This document shows positions 40,691 through 49,182 of a stretch of DNA of 64,000 bases, piece by piece (positions within the stretch are counted from its first letter, which is position 1; the number at the start of each line of letters is the position of its first letter). The DNA is from Streptomonospora mangrovi. GTDB taxonomy: Bacteria; Actinomycetota; Actinomycetes; Streptosporangiales; Streptosporangiaceae. Location of the stretch: contig NZ_JAJAQC010000005.1 of assembly GCF_027604915.1 (NCBI RefSeq), forward strand, positions 1-64,000, given 5' to 3'. The translations under genes were made by a program, and so were the position numbers. Below the pieces are notes generated by a model, which worked only from the letters and a program-made list of their open reading frames with translations, was not told the origin of the DNA and searched no databases.

Positions 40691-40933
40691 TTACTGGTTG
40701 CTGATGATGACGCCGGAGTTCCAGCAGTTGGCGCCGGCGTTGCCCAGCACGGCCACCGCGTTGCCGCAGCCGTTGACCGGGATGTCGGCGTTGACGACGG
40801 CCTGGTTGCCGGCGACGACGCCGCCGTTGCCGGCGCTCTGCACGTAGTCGGAGGCGAACGCGGGGGTGCCCATCAGGAGGACGCCGGCGGAGGCGGCGGT
40901 GACGATACCGGCGGCGAAAGTCTTCTTCAGCAC
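40691..40933 (-). CDS. Chaplin family protein (short)
   Basis: An 80-residue precursor with a Sec signal peptide (LKKTFAAGIVTAASAGVLLM, cleavage near AFAS) and one chaplin domain of about 50 residues: SAGNGGVVAGNQ, NADIPVNGCGNAVAVLGNAG and ANCWNSG. The two cysteines are those that form the intradomain disulfide in chaplins. Chaplins self-assemble to amyloid-like surfactant films that let aerial hyphae leave the aqueous medium. Short chaplins are secreted free, since there is no sortase signal. The GTG at 40933 follows AGGGGAATCCAC. It resembles the next gene in both coding and leader sequence, so the two are paralogues. Confidence 0.92.
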   Translation of the reverse strand: MLKKTFAAGIVTAASAGVLLMGTPAFASDYVQSAGNGGVVAGNQAVVNADIPVNGCGNAVAVLGNAGANCWNSGVIISNQ

Positions 40934-40951
40934 GTGGATTCCCCTATTCCA

Positions 40952-40974
40952 GGCCGGACTGGGGTGGACCGGCC
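40952..40974 (-). promoter_or_regulatory. 5' UTR hairpin upstream of chaplin gene 1
   Basis: GGCCGG (40952-40957) pairs with CCGGCC (40969-40974) in the leader, 18 bases before the start codon. Equivalent in position and sequence to the hairpin in front of the second chaplin gene. Confidence 0.6.
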
Positions 40975-41081
40975 GTCGCGGTTGGTTCCTGAGCACGCGC
41001 TGTGCTCGCCACCCATCTACGCACACCGGGGGCGGTTCGCGCCGCCGCCCACCAGCAAGAATCACATTAAGGAACGATGAT

Positions 41082-41096
41082 GCGACGCAGCGTCGC
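41082..41096. promoter_or_regulatory. Palindrome GCGACGC-A-GCGTCGC in chaplin 1 upstream region
   Basis: A perfect 7-1-7 inverted repeat about 150 bases upstream of the first chaplin start, inside the 534-base stretch between the two chaplin genes. The rest of that stretch has no gene. The palindrome is a candidate operator for a developmental regulator. Confidence 0.4.
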
Positions 41097-41390
41097 CGAA
41101 CATTTCCGGATTCGACGCCGTGTACCCGGCGGTGTCCACGGTGACATGTGAGCCAGGACACATGCGGTGTGCCCGGTTTCGCCCGCCGCTTATCCGGCTT
41201 TCCGGCGGGAAGAGTACCGACCCGGTTCCGGCCGGGGCGAAAACCGCACAGGCGGACGCGCCTTGCGAATCCACAGCAACCTGGAACCGATGACCGCAGG
41301 ATCGGACACATGTCGCGGGTCGCGGCTGTGGGAGCGGCGCCGGGGGCGGCCGACGCCAAGGGGCCGGCGCGCGGGGGCCGGCAACGCGAA

Positions 41391-41421
41391 GGGACCGGTG
41401 CCGCCGTGCGGCACCGGTCCC
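41391..41421 (-). terminator. Terminator of chaplin gene 2
   Basis: A 14-bp perfect stem (41391-41404 with 41408-41421) with a 3-base loop, 46 bases beyond the chaplin stop codon. Confidence 0.85.
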
Positions 41422-41467
41422 GACCGGGCGGCGGCTCACCGGGAGGGTAAGCCGCGGCTGACGTCGC

Positions 41468-41710
41468 TCAGTTCTTGACGACGGCGCCGGAGTGGTCACA
41501 GTCGGCGCCGGCGACACCGATGATGGCGACGCTGTTGCCGCACACGTTGACGGGCACGTTCAGGTCCAGGCCGAGCTGGTTGCCGCCGAGGATGCTGCCG
41601 TTGCCGGAGGTCTCCTGCTCGACCTCGGCGGAGGCGGCGGGCGCTCCGGCGATGAACGCACCGGCAGCGGCGGCGGCGATGGCGCTGGCGACCAGGGTCT
41701 TCTTCAGCAC
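41468..41710 (-). CDS. Chaplin family protein (short)
   Basis: An 80-residue precursor, the same length as its neighbour. The signal peptide (LKKTLVASAIAAAAAGAFIA, cleavage near ASAE) is followed by one chaplin domain: TSGNGSILGGNQLG, DLNVPVNVCGNSVAIIGVAG and ADCDHSGA, with the two conserved cysteines. It is a secreted surfactant protein of aerial growth. The GTG at 41710 follows GGAGGGGAAACCAC. The mature domain is more acidic than its paralogue, so the two could play different parts in the film. It is followed by its own terminator. Confidence 0.92.
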   Translation of the reverse strand: MLKKTLVASAIAAAAAGAFIAGAPAASAEVEQETSGNGSILGGNQLGLDLNVPVNVCGNSVAIIGVAGADCDHSGAVVKN

Positions 41711-41725
41711 GTGGTTTCCCCTCCA

Positions 41726-41747
41726 GGCCGGTCGGACACGACCGGCC
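41726..41747 (-). promoter_or_regulatory. 5' UTR hairpin upstream of chaplin gene 2
   Basis: GGCCGGTCG (41726-41734) pairs with CGACCGGCC (41739-41747), loop of 4, ending immediately before the TGGAGGGGAAACCAC ribosome-site region. The first chaplin gene has the matching structure. Confidence 0.65.
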
Positions 41748-41807
41748 GGCGTCGTTGACTATGCGTAGGAACACGATCACACATCGCGTCCAAAACTCAA
41801 TCTAGTC

Positions 41808-41825
41808 ACACGCGGTTACGCGTGT
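41808..41825. promoter_or_regulatory. Inverted repeat upstream of chaplin gene 2
   Basis: ACACGCG (41808-41814) and CGCGTGT (41819-41825) with a GTTA centre lie about 100 bases before the chaplin start. Possible operator. The surrounding 41748-42050 is non-coding and AT-richer around 41790-41880, as expected of a promoter region. Confidence 0.4.
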
Positions 41826-42050
41826 CCCGGATTTCCACCAAACCCGCGAATGTGAATAACCAGGGGGAATCATTCGGCCACGTGCCTTGCCCGAGTTTGT
41901 CCGGACATTCCCTCCGATAACTCTGCGTGCTGACGGGGCCGCGCCTCCTCGCGCGTGATACACGCCACACCGAGCCGTGCCGCCGTGTGTCGGCGCTCCC
42001 CCGGCGGGCGGCGCTGTAGGGGTGCGGCCAGAGAGGTTCGCGCCGGCGGG

Positions 42051-43037
42051 TCACCTCCGCCCCGCGCCCTCGGGCTCCTCGGGCTCTTCGGCGTTGGCGG
42101 CGTACAGCTCACCGAGTCGACGCACCAGGGCCTCGCGCACGCTCTCGGGCGACAGGACGCGCAGCGGGACGCCCAGGCGCAGGAGATAGCAGGCCAGCCC
42201 GTCGGCGTCGGGGCCGCCGACCTCCACGACCGTGGCGTCGGGGCCGTCCGCGCGGCGGGTGCCGACCGAGTCCGGAACCAGCCGCGCGGCCCGCTCCGGC
42301 GGCACCGCCAGGCGCGCCACCGCGTGCACCGGGTAGGTGGCGGCGGCCCGCGCGCGCGAGACCAGCAGGCCGGGGTCGGGCGGTTCGGCCGGCGTCGCGG
42401 GCCGGCCGGTCGGCTCCACGACCTGGACCCGGTCGCCCCGGAAGGTCCGCCACTCGTCCTTGGCCGCGTCGCGGGCGACGAGGTACCAGCGCCGCCCGGC
42501 ACGCACCAGGCGGTAGGGGTCGACCTCGCGGACCGTGGCGCGGCCCGCGCGGTCGCGGTAGGACAGGCGTGCCCGCTCGCCCCGGCGGCACGCGGCGGCC
42601 AGGTCCAGCAGCATGCCGGGGGCGATCTGCGGCTCGGCGATCCCGGGCACGTGCACCAGCGCGGCGTCCATCGCGCCCAGCCGCTCGGCCACGACCCCCG
42701 GCAGCACCTGGCGCAGCTTCAGCAGAGCCGACAGCGCCGCCTGGTCGCCGCCGAGGACACCGCTGAACGCGGCCTCGCGCAGGGCCACGGCCACCGCCAG
42801 CGCCTCCTCCTCGTCCAGCGCCAAGGGCGGCATCCGCCGGCCGACGCCGAGGCGGTAGCCGCCCCACGGCCCGGGTTCGGACTCCACCCCGTAGCCCAAC
42901 TCCCGCAGCCGGGCGATGTCGCGGCGCACGGTGCGCTCGGTGACGGCCAGCCGCGCGGCGAGTTCGCCGCACGTCCACGACGGGCGCGCGGCCAGCAGCG
43001 CGACGAGGTGGAGCAGGCGGGCGGAGGTGCTGATCAC
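42051..43037 (-). CDS. WYL-domain transcriptional regulator (HTH_11 type)
   Basis: About 328 residues. The N-terminal DeoR-like HTH (LAARLAVTERTVRRDIARLR) is followed by a linker and a WYL ligand-binding domain with the literal motif RRWYLVARD and DEWRTFRGDRVQVV, then a C-terminal WCX dimerisation domain. WYL proteins bind nucleic acids or small nucleotides and switch transcription. The start is uncertain: GTG at 43037 (MISTSARLLHL) begins just before the HTH, while GTG at 43055 adds six residues; neither has a good ribosome site. It is divergent from a VOC-family gene 45-60 bases away, its most likely target. Confidence 0.87.
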   Translation of the reverse strand: MISTSARLLHLVALLAARPSWTCGELAARLAVTERTVRRDIARLRELGYGVESEPGPWGGYRLGVGRRMPPLALDEEEALAVAVALREAAFSGVLGGDQAALSALLKLRQVLPGVVAERLGAMDAALVHVPGIAEPQIAPGMLLDLAAACRRGERARLSYRDRAGRATVREVDPYRLVRAGRRWYLVARDAAKDEWRTFRGDRVQVVEPTGRPATPAEPPDPGLLVSRARAAATYPVHAVARLAVPPERAARLVPDSVGTRRADGPDATVVEVGGPDADGLACYLLRLGVPLRVLSPESVREALVRRLGELYAANAEEPEEPEGAGRR

Positions 43038-43099
43038 GTTACGAGTGTGCGGCACGACCAGGACAGACGCCGTCCGGGTCGGCTTCTAGGGTCCCTCCC

Positions 43100-43516
43100 A
43101 TGAGCATCGAAGCCGTATCCGCGTCCGTGTCCGCACCCACTCCCGCGCCCGCACCCGCCTTCCGCTACGCCGCCGTAACGTTCGACTGCGCCGACCCCGC
43201 CGAGATGGCCCGCTTCTACGGCGGTCTCCTCGGCCTGCCGGTCGTCTACACCAGCGACCACTTCGTCATGCTGGGCCGGGAAGGCGCGCCGGGGCTGGGG
43301 TTCAACCGCCTCGCGGACTACCGGCGCCCGACCTGGCCCGACCCGGCCCAGGAGAAGCAGGCCCACATCGAACTGGGCGTGGACGATCTGGACGCCGCGC
43401 AGTCCCACCTGGTCGCCAACGGCGCCGCCGCACCCCCGTTCCAGCCCGACCCGGATCGCTGGCGGGTGCTGCTCGATCCGGCCGGGCACCCGTTCTGCAT
43501 CTCGACCATGGTCTGA
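43100..43516 (+). CDS. VOC (glyoxalase-like) family protein
   Basis: A 138-residue protein with the vicinal oxygen chelate fold: FDCADPAEMARFYGGLLGLP, HIELGVDDLDAAQSHL and a C-terminal LLDPAGHPFCI. These are paired beta-alpha-beta modules as in glyoxalase I and bleomycin-resistance proteins. The substrate is unknown. The first 20 residues are a Ser/Ala/Pro tract of no family similarity. TAGGGT at 43087-43092 lies 7 nt before the ATG, so a leaderless mRNA is likely. Divergent from the WYL regulator, which probably controls it. Confidence 0.82.
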   Translation: MSIEAVSASVSAPTPAPAPAFRYAAVTFDCADPAEMARFYGGLLGLPVVYTSDHFVMLGREGAPGLGFNRLADYRRPTWPDPAQEKQAHIELGVDDLDAAQSHLVANGAAAPPFQPDPDRWRVLLDPAGHPFCISTMV

Positions 43517-43594
43517 GGGCGCGCCGTCGGCCGTCCGCGCCGGGGCGGGGACGGCGGACAGCCGGAGACGGCAGTCGGCGTCGGCCGGCGGCGG

Positions 43595-46500
43595 TCAGTC
43601 CCCGGAGGTGTCCGCGTCGCTGCGCGTGGCCCAGCGCTCGGGGCCGGGCGTGGTGCGCCTGGCCTCGTGGCCGTAGGCGGCCATGCCGTCCACCACGCGG
43701 CGCGCCTCGGTGATCTCGCGCCCGGTGGCGCGCGCCCGGATGGGCCCCGGCGGGGTGTCGACGTCGACCTCGGCCACCCCGCGCCGCCGGGCGAGCGGCC
43801 CGGCGCTCATCCGGATCGTCTGGGTGCGCGCGTGCGGCACGATCTCGGTCACCTCGCAGAACCGGCCGCGCCGGGCGACGTAGAGGTGCTCGTCCACGCC
43901 AAGGGCGCCGTCGCGGGGGCGGCCGGTCAGCGCCGGGTGCAGCGCCACGCTCCGGGCGTCGGTGCCGGGGAAGAGTTCGTCGACCAGGGCGTAGGCCAGT
44001 TCGCGCGGGGCCACCGGCAGCAGCGTGGAGGAGTCCATCTGGCGCTCGCCGACGTAGCCGGCGACGTTTGCCTCGACCCGCACCACCCCCAGCGAGCGCC
44101 ACAGCAGCGGCTCCACGATCCGCACCGCCTGCACGCGGTCCGGCGGGACGGTCTGCATGCGCGCCTGGAACACGCCGTAGCGCAGGCGCAGGCCGTCCGG
44201 CGACAGGGACGCGTAGAAGTCGGTGTAGCGGGTGAGGGGCCCCAGGAAGCCGCGCATGAGGCCCAGCATCAGCGGGATGGCGCCGCCGAGCACCCCGGGT
44301 TCGGCCATGGCGAATCCGGTCACCACCAGGACGAGGAACAGCATGGAGGCGCCCAGGACCGGCAGCCGGAACGTCATGGCGGCCAGCAGCAGCCCGAACG
44401 GGAGCTTGTAGAAGGGCGACTCGGGCGCCTCGGGCGTGCTGCCGGACAGCCCGGCGGCGTGGGCGAGCAGCGCGGCGCGGAAGCGCTCGGCGGTCTCCCA
44501 GCGCAGGTAGCGCAGCCGGATCTCGCTGGCGTCGCCCCCGGCCAACTCGACCCGGAGTTCGGCCAGGCCGAGGACCTGCATCAGCAGCGGGCGGACGACG
44601 TCGACCGCCTGGAGGCGGCTCAGCGGGATCTCGCGCGAGGAGCGGCGCACCAGCCCGGAGTGGACCACGAGGTGGTCCTCGCGCAGGCCGAACGAGGACT
44701 GCCACCAGGACAGCAGCGCGAAGGCGGTGGTGCCGCAGGCCAGGGCGAGGGTGGCCAGGAACAGCCAGGTCAGGCCCAGTTCGCTGAGCAGCGGGCCGGG
44801 CAGGGCGAGGAACACCGTCGTCACCAGGACCACCTGGAAGGGGACGGCGGCCCAGTGGGTGCGGTGCGCGCCCCGGGTGACGTCGGGCTCGGGTCGGCGC
44901 GGCCGGTCGGGCTGGTGGGGCTGCCCCGGCCCGCCGGGACGGCCGTGGGGCGGCGTCGGCCCTCCGGCCGTGGGCGGCAGGAACCGCACGGGCCCACCGC
45001 CGTAGGCCCCGCCCGGGCCGCCGCCCGGCCCACCGGGCCGCGCGGCGGCGAACCCCGCCGGACTCGCGGGGTGGGCGACGGGGTGAGAGGGACCGTACGC
45101 GGCGGCGGAAGCCCCAAGGGGGTACGGCGAGCCGAGCGGGTGCGGGGTACCGGGCGGCGTGGGCGGCACGGGACCTGCTGGGCGCGGGGCCGGACCGGTC
45201 CGCCAGGAACCGGTGCCTATGGGGGCCGGTCCGGCGCCGCCGCCCGACGGCGTGGAAGGTGTGGGGTGCGCGGAAGGCGCGGAGTGCGTGGAGTCCCCCG
45301 ACGACCGCCCCGCCCGCGGAGACCCGGCGGCCCAGGTGCCACCGGCGCCCGCAGGGCCACCGGAGGCAGGCGGTTCGCCGGAGAGGTCGGAACCCCCAGA
45401 GCCGGTCGTCCCCCCGGAACGCCCGATATCGGACGGCGAGCCGGGGCGTCCAGTGGCCACCGGGTTCCCGGCGTCAGGAGTGGTACCGCCGTGCCCGGAA
45501 GCCGGAGGGGAGCCGGGCCGCCCAGGGGCCACCGGACTCCCCTGGCCAGGCGTGGTGCCGGAGCGCCCGGAAGCGGGCGGATGACCGTGGCCGGTCCACG
45601 GCCCGCCGGGAACGGAGGGATAGCCGTGCGGCGAGGGGAAGCCGTAGGGCGTCGGCCCTTCCGGCGCGCCGGAAGGGCCGTTGGACGCCGGTTGCCCGGC
45701 CGCCGCCGGGCCGGTCCACGTGCCGGTGGCCTCCCCCGCTCCCGGACCACCCGGCGGCCGCACGCCCGGAGCGCCGGGCGGCCGCCCGGAGGGTTCGCCG
45801 GACGCGGGGTACGGTCCCGCGTACGCGGCGGGCACCGGGTAGGGACCTGCGATGGGGGGTCCGCCGGCGGCGGGCACCAGCCGGGGCCGCCGGGGCGCAC
45901 CGGGCTTCGACGGACCGGCGCGGTCGAAGTCGTCGGCGGCCCACAGCCCGCCCGCGGCGTCGGCGGGACCACCCCCCGGGGTGCCCCGGTACCAGGTCAC
46001 CTCGGCGCCGCCCTCGCCGCCGTCGTCGGCACCCCCGGCGGCCGCCCGGCCCGCCCGGGCGCCCTGGGCGGCGCGCGCACCGGCGTCCGCGTCTTCAGCG
46101 GGCACCCCGCGACCGCCGCCCGGCTCCGCCTCCGGAACGCCTCCGCCCGACGACGAGGAGGAGGTCCGACCCGCCCGCGGCCCTCCGGCCGCACGGGCGC
46201 CGCCATCAGCCGCGCCCGACGCGGGCTTCTCCCCCGAGGCCCCGCCGGCGGCACCACCGGAACCGCGCGGACCCCGCGACGCGGCGTCCGCCTTCCCGTC
46301 CCGGCGCCGCGCGTACGGACCGACCCCTTCATCTGAAGGGTCGGCACCGCTCTGCATGAACGCCTCAGCCGCCGGGGAGTAGAACGGCCGATCCACCACC
46401 GGCGGCGGCGCGGCCAGATCATCACCGTCCGCGCCGCTCTCCACGGCTCCAATCGGGCCGCCCTCGGCGTCCGCCGACGCAGCGGTCCGCTCGCCCGGAG

Positions 46501-48001
46501 CACCGCCGGTGCGACCACCCGGCGCGGATCTCAGCCCTTCGGCTGTGCCTCGCGCAGCGGTCTCAGCGGTCGGCGCCGACGGACCGTCAACGTCCCCCGC
46601 GCGGACCTTCCCCGCGCGGTCCTCCGCGTCCGCCACCTCGCGCGCTGGGACGGAACCGCGCCCCGACCGCTGATCGGCGCAAGCCCGATCGGCGGCCGAC
46701 CCTGCGGCACCGCCGCCGGCGCCGTCCGCCCGCTCCTCGGCGAGCCCTTCGGCTGCGCCGGAGCCACGTCGGCGCTGCGCGCCCTCGGCGCCGGAAGGCG
46801 AAGACACCTCTCCACCTGGTGGCGCGGACCGGGCAGGCAGCCCTGTCCGCGACTCCTCGGGATCGGGGCCGCTCTGCATGAACGCCTCAGCCGCCGGAGA
46901 GTAGTACGGCCGATCCACGACCGGCGGCGGCGCGGCCAGATCGTCGCCGTCCGCGTCTCCAGCCGGGCCGGCCTCGGCGTCCGGCACCGGGAAGTCTTCA
47001 GCGGCCCCCGTGCGGCCCTGCCCCTCGCCGCCCTTCTCGTCCACCGCCTCGGGCGCTGGAACGGAACCGCGCCCAGCCGACCGGTCGGTGGAACGTCCGT
47101 CGCTCGCCCCGCAGGACGATCCCGTCCGTGGCTCATCGGGGTCGGGACCGCTCTGCATGAACGCCTCGGCCGCCGGTGAGTAGTAGGGCCGGTCAACGGC
47201 CGGAGGGCGGGCGATGTTCTCGGAGCGGTGGGTGTCGGTGGGTGCGGTGACCGGGCGCAGGCCCGAGGGGTCGGGCGAGCCCGGGCGGTCGGTGAACCAT
47301 GCCAGGGATCCACCGCCGGGGCGGCCCTTCGCGTCGTTCCAGTCCGGGGCTTCGCCTCCGTCTCCGGCACGCCGCGCGCGGACGCCGCCCCCTGCCTCGT
47401 CCGTGGGGGCGGGCTCGGCCGCGTGTGCGGCGGCCGAGGGCTCGGCGCCGCCGGGAGCGTCCGGTGGCTCCACCTCCTCGGCGGCCGGGCCGGGCGCGGC
47501 GGTGTCCGGCGGACTACCGGGTTCACCCGGCGCCGACGCGCCCGGAGGGGTGGCCCGCGACTCGGCGCCGCGCCCGGTACCCGGACCGTCGGGCGCAGCC
47601 GCCTCCGCCCCGGCTCGCACCGCGCTCGGGTCGCCGGGGTCTGCGGCCTTCGTCGTGTTGCCGGACCGGGGGCTCTCGGGGCGCTCAGAACTCTCGGGCT
47701 TCGCCGGTGCCGCTTGCGGTTGCGCGGCCGGTGCCGCCTGGTCGGGCGCCTCCGGGGCGGCCGGGGCGGGCTCCTCCGCTCGCTCCTGGTTTCGGACACC
47801 AGGATCGCCCGGTTCCGGTTCGCCGGATACGCGGGCTCCGGTGGGGTCCGCCGGTTGTTCGCCGACGCCACCGCCGACGCCCTCGGGGTCGCCGAACCAG
47901 CGCGCGTCGGGCGAAGGCTCCGGCTCCCGCCCGCGTCCGCGCCCGCGCTCGTCGTCGGGTTCGCGCGGGTCGGACGCGGCGTTGTCCTTGGCGTCGCTCA
48001 C
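43595..48001 (-). CDS. Giant bacterial PH-domain (YdbT-like) membrane protein with disordered N-terminus
   Basis: A 1468-residue ORF. Only the last 430 or so residues are the conserved part: two membrane helix pairs and bPH2 domains (FGLREDHLVVHSGLVRRSSR, IPLSRLQAVDVV, YTDFYASLSPDGLRLRYGVF, VPPDRVQAVRIVEPL, DEHLYVARRGRF), the YdbT arrangement. Residues 1 to about 1040 are Pro/Gly/Ala/Glu-rich and disordered. Three copies of VDRPYYSPAAEAFMQSG or its PFY variant occur there (coding 47150-47200, 46870-46920, 46350-46400). GTG at 48001 follows GGGGAGGAAG. The smaller partner PH protein is encoded just upstream. Function unknown; in Bacillus the pair is linked to envelope stress. Confidence 0.8.
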   Translation of the reverse strand: MSDAKDNAASDPREPDDERGRGRGREPEPSPDARWFGDPEGVGGGVGEQPADPTGARVSGEPEPGDPGVRNQERAEEPAPAAPEAPDQAAPAAQPQAAPAKPESSERPESPRSGNTTKAADPGDPSAVRAGAEAAAPDGPGTGRGAESRATPPGASAPGEPGSPPDTAAPGPAAEEVEPPDAPGGAEPSAAAHAAEPAPTDEAGGGVRARRAGDGGEAPDWNDAKGRPGGGSLAWFTDRPGSPDPSGLRPVTAPTDTHRSENIARPPAVDRPYYSPAAEAFMQSGPDPDEPRTGSSCGASDGRSTDRSAGRGSVPAPEAVDEKGGEGQGRTGAAEDFPVPDAEAGPAGDADGDDLAAPPPVVDRPYYSPAAEAFMQSGPDPEESRTGLPARSAPPGGEVSSPSGAEGAQRRRGSGAAEGLAEERADGAGGGAAGSAADRACADQRSGRGSVPAREVADAEDRAGKVRAGDVDGPSAPTAETAARGTAEGLRSAPGGRTGGAPGERTAASADAEGGPIGAVESGADGDDLAAPPPVVDRPFYSPAAEAFMQSGADPSDEGVGPYARRRDGKADAASRGPRGSGGAAGGASGEKPASGAADGGARAAGGPRAGRTSSSSSGGGVPEAEPGGGRGVPAEDADAGARAAQGARAGRAAAGGADDGGEGGAEVTWYRGTPGGGPADAAGGLWAADDFDRAGPSKPGAPRRPRLVPAAGGPPIAGPYPVPAAYAGPYPASGEPSGRPPGAPGVRPPGGPGAGEATGTWTGPAAAGQPASNGPSGAPEGPTPYGFPSPHGYPSVPGGPWTGHGHPPASGRSGTTPGQGSPVAPGRPGSPPASGHGGTTPDAGNPVATGRPGSPSDIGRSGGTTGSGGSDLSGEPPASGGPAGAGGTWAAGSPRAGRSSGDSTHSAPSAHPTPSTPSGGGAGPAPIGTGSWRTGPAPRPAGPVPPTPPGTPHPLGSPYPLGASAAAYGPSHPVAHPASPAGFAAARPGGPGGGPGGAYGGGPVRFLPPTAGGPTPPHGRPGGPGQPHQPDRPRRPEPDVTRGAHRTHWAAVPFQVVLVTTVFLALPGPLLSELGLTWLFLATLALACGTTAFALLSWWQSSFGLREDHLVVHSGLVRRSSREIPLSRLQAVDVVRPLLMQVLGLAELRVELAGGDASEIRLRYLRWETAERFRAALLAHAAGLSGSTPEAPESPFYKLPFGLLLAAMTFRLPVLGASMLFLVLVVTGFAMAEPGVLGGAIPLMLGLMRGFLGPLTRYTDFYASLSPDGLRLRYGVFQARMQTVPPDRVQAVRIVEPLLWRSLGVVRVEANVAGYVGERQMDSSTLLPVAPRELAYALVDELFPGTDARSVALHPALTGRPRDGALGVDEHLYVARRGRFCEVTEIVPHARTQTIRMSAGPLARRRGVAEVDVDTPPGPIRARATGREITEARRVVDGMAAYGHEARRTTPGPERWATRSDADTSGD

Positions 48002-48049
48002 CGTGGGCTTCCTCCCCGTACTGGCGGGCCTGCTCGGCGGCCGCTGGTC

Positions 48050-48373
48050 CTACCGGTCGGCGGCATCGGCGAGGCCGCTCCGCTCGCGCCGCGTCCGGGC
48101 CGACCGGCCCGGCGCGTGCCCGGGCACCTCTACCCGACCTGCCGCCCCGGCGGTGCCCCGCCCCTTCCGGACGGGAACGCGCGGCACCCCGCCCACGGTG
48201 CCCGATGAGGCGCCGCGATCCGGCGCGGCACGCCGCTCGGCCCCGCGCTCCCCGCCGCGACCGGCGGTCCCGCCCCCGTCCCCGTCCCCGGGTACGGCGG
48301 CGGGTTCGGCGCCCGCACGCGCCGTCGGCGCGGCGGCGCGTGCGCGGCGCGGCGACCCGGCGGCGGGCGGCAC
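48050..48373 (-). CDS. Doubtful small ORF between the two PH-domain genes
   Basis: A 107-residue low-complexity frame (Arg/Gly/Ala/Pro). Its GTG comes 3 nt after the stop codon of the small PH protein gene, and it ends 49 nt before the large one. The position would suit a coupled gene, but the composition is what any open frame in this GC-rich DNA gives, there is no recognisable domain, and the segment may be mere spacer. I list it because the 375-base gap is otherwise unexplained. Confidence 0.2.
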   Translation of the reverse strand: MPPAAGSPRRARAAAPTARAGAEPAAVPGDGDGGGTAGRGGERGAERRAAPDRGASSGTVGGVPRVPVRKGRGTAGAAGRVEVPGHAPGRSARTRRERSGLADAADR

Positions 48374-48376
48374 CGG

Positions 48377-48994
48377 CTACAGCCCCGTCGAAAAGGTCTC
48401 GCTGCGCGCCGCGAGGCGGTCGCGCAGGCGGACGGCGTCGTCCAGCGGCAGTCCGGGGATGCGGGTGTCGGCCGTGGTGGCGGCCGTGCGCACCCGCACC
48501 GTGGCCAACCCCAGCGACTGTTCCAGCAGGTTGGAGGTCACGTCCACGACCTGCATCCGACCGTAGGGGATGACGACGAGCTGGCGCGTGACCACGCCGT
48601 AGGTCAGGTAGAAGTCGGTCCCGCCCTCGGCGTAGCCCCACGACGCGCACACCCGCTCGGCGAGCACCCAGCCCCCGGCCGAGGCGCCCGCGACCAGACC
48701 GATCCACACCAGGCCCCAGGGCCAGCTCCAGACCCACAGCGCGGCGCCGCCCAGCAGGAGCGCGGGCACGGCCACGGCGAGGAGCACGATGCGCCGGTAG
48801 AGCGTCAGCGCGGCCGACACGCGGTTCCACGAGGTGCCCTCGGGGGCCGCGAAGGCGGTCTCCAGCGCGGCGCGCGCGGCGGCGGCGCCGTCGGGCTCCT
48901 CGGCGGACGCGGCCGCCGGGGACGCCGACGCGTCCTCGGAGCGCGGCTCGGATTCGGTCCGCTGCGATGCTGGCTCAGACGCGGCAAAGTCCAC
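48377..48994 (-). CDS. Bacterial PH-domain membrane protein (YdbS-like)
   Basis: About 205 residues. An Ala/Glu-rich disordered N-terminus is followed by two helices (YRRIVLLAVAVPALLLGGAA and WPWGLVWIGLVAGASAGGWV) and a bPH2 domain: FYLTYGVVTRQLVVIPYGRM, then VDVTSNLLEQSLGLATVRVR. This is the YdbS member of the YdbS/YdbT pair, and the YdbT-like partner follows downstream. The start is uncertain: GTG at 48994 or TTG at 49006, neither with a strong ribosome site. The pair is probably cotranscribed. Confidence 0.82.
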   Translation of the reverse strand: MDFAASEPASQRTESEPRSEDASASPAAASAEEPDGAAAARAALETAFAAPEGTSWNRVSAALTLYRRIVLLAVAVPALLLGGAALWVWSWPWGLVWIGLVAGASAGGWVLAERVCASWGYAEGGTDFYLTYGVVTRQLVVIPYGRMQVVDVTSNLLEQSLGLATVRVRTAATTADTRIPGLPLDDAVRLRDRLAARSETFSTGL

Positions 48995-49182
48995 GATTCC
49001 AGTCAATCATCCCGATGCGTCTCCGTGGCGGCACGGCGCACATACGCCGCCGGACGGGCGTGTTCCGCCCGTGTCGCCGCCGTCCACGGCAGGCGACCCG
49101 GGTATGCGCACGCACCGCGTTGGCGGACGGGGAGCCGCGCGCGGGCGCGCGGGCGACGGCTCCCCATGGTCCGCCGCCGGGG

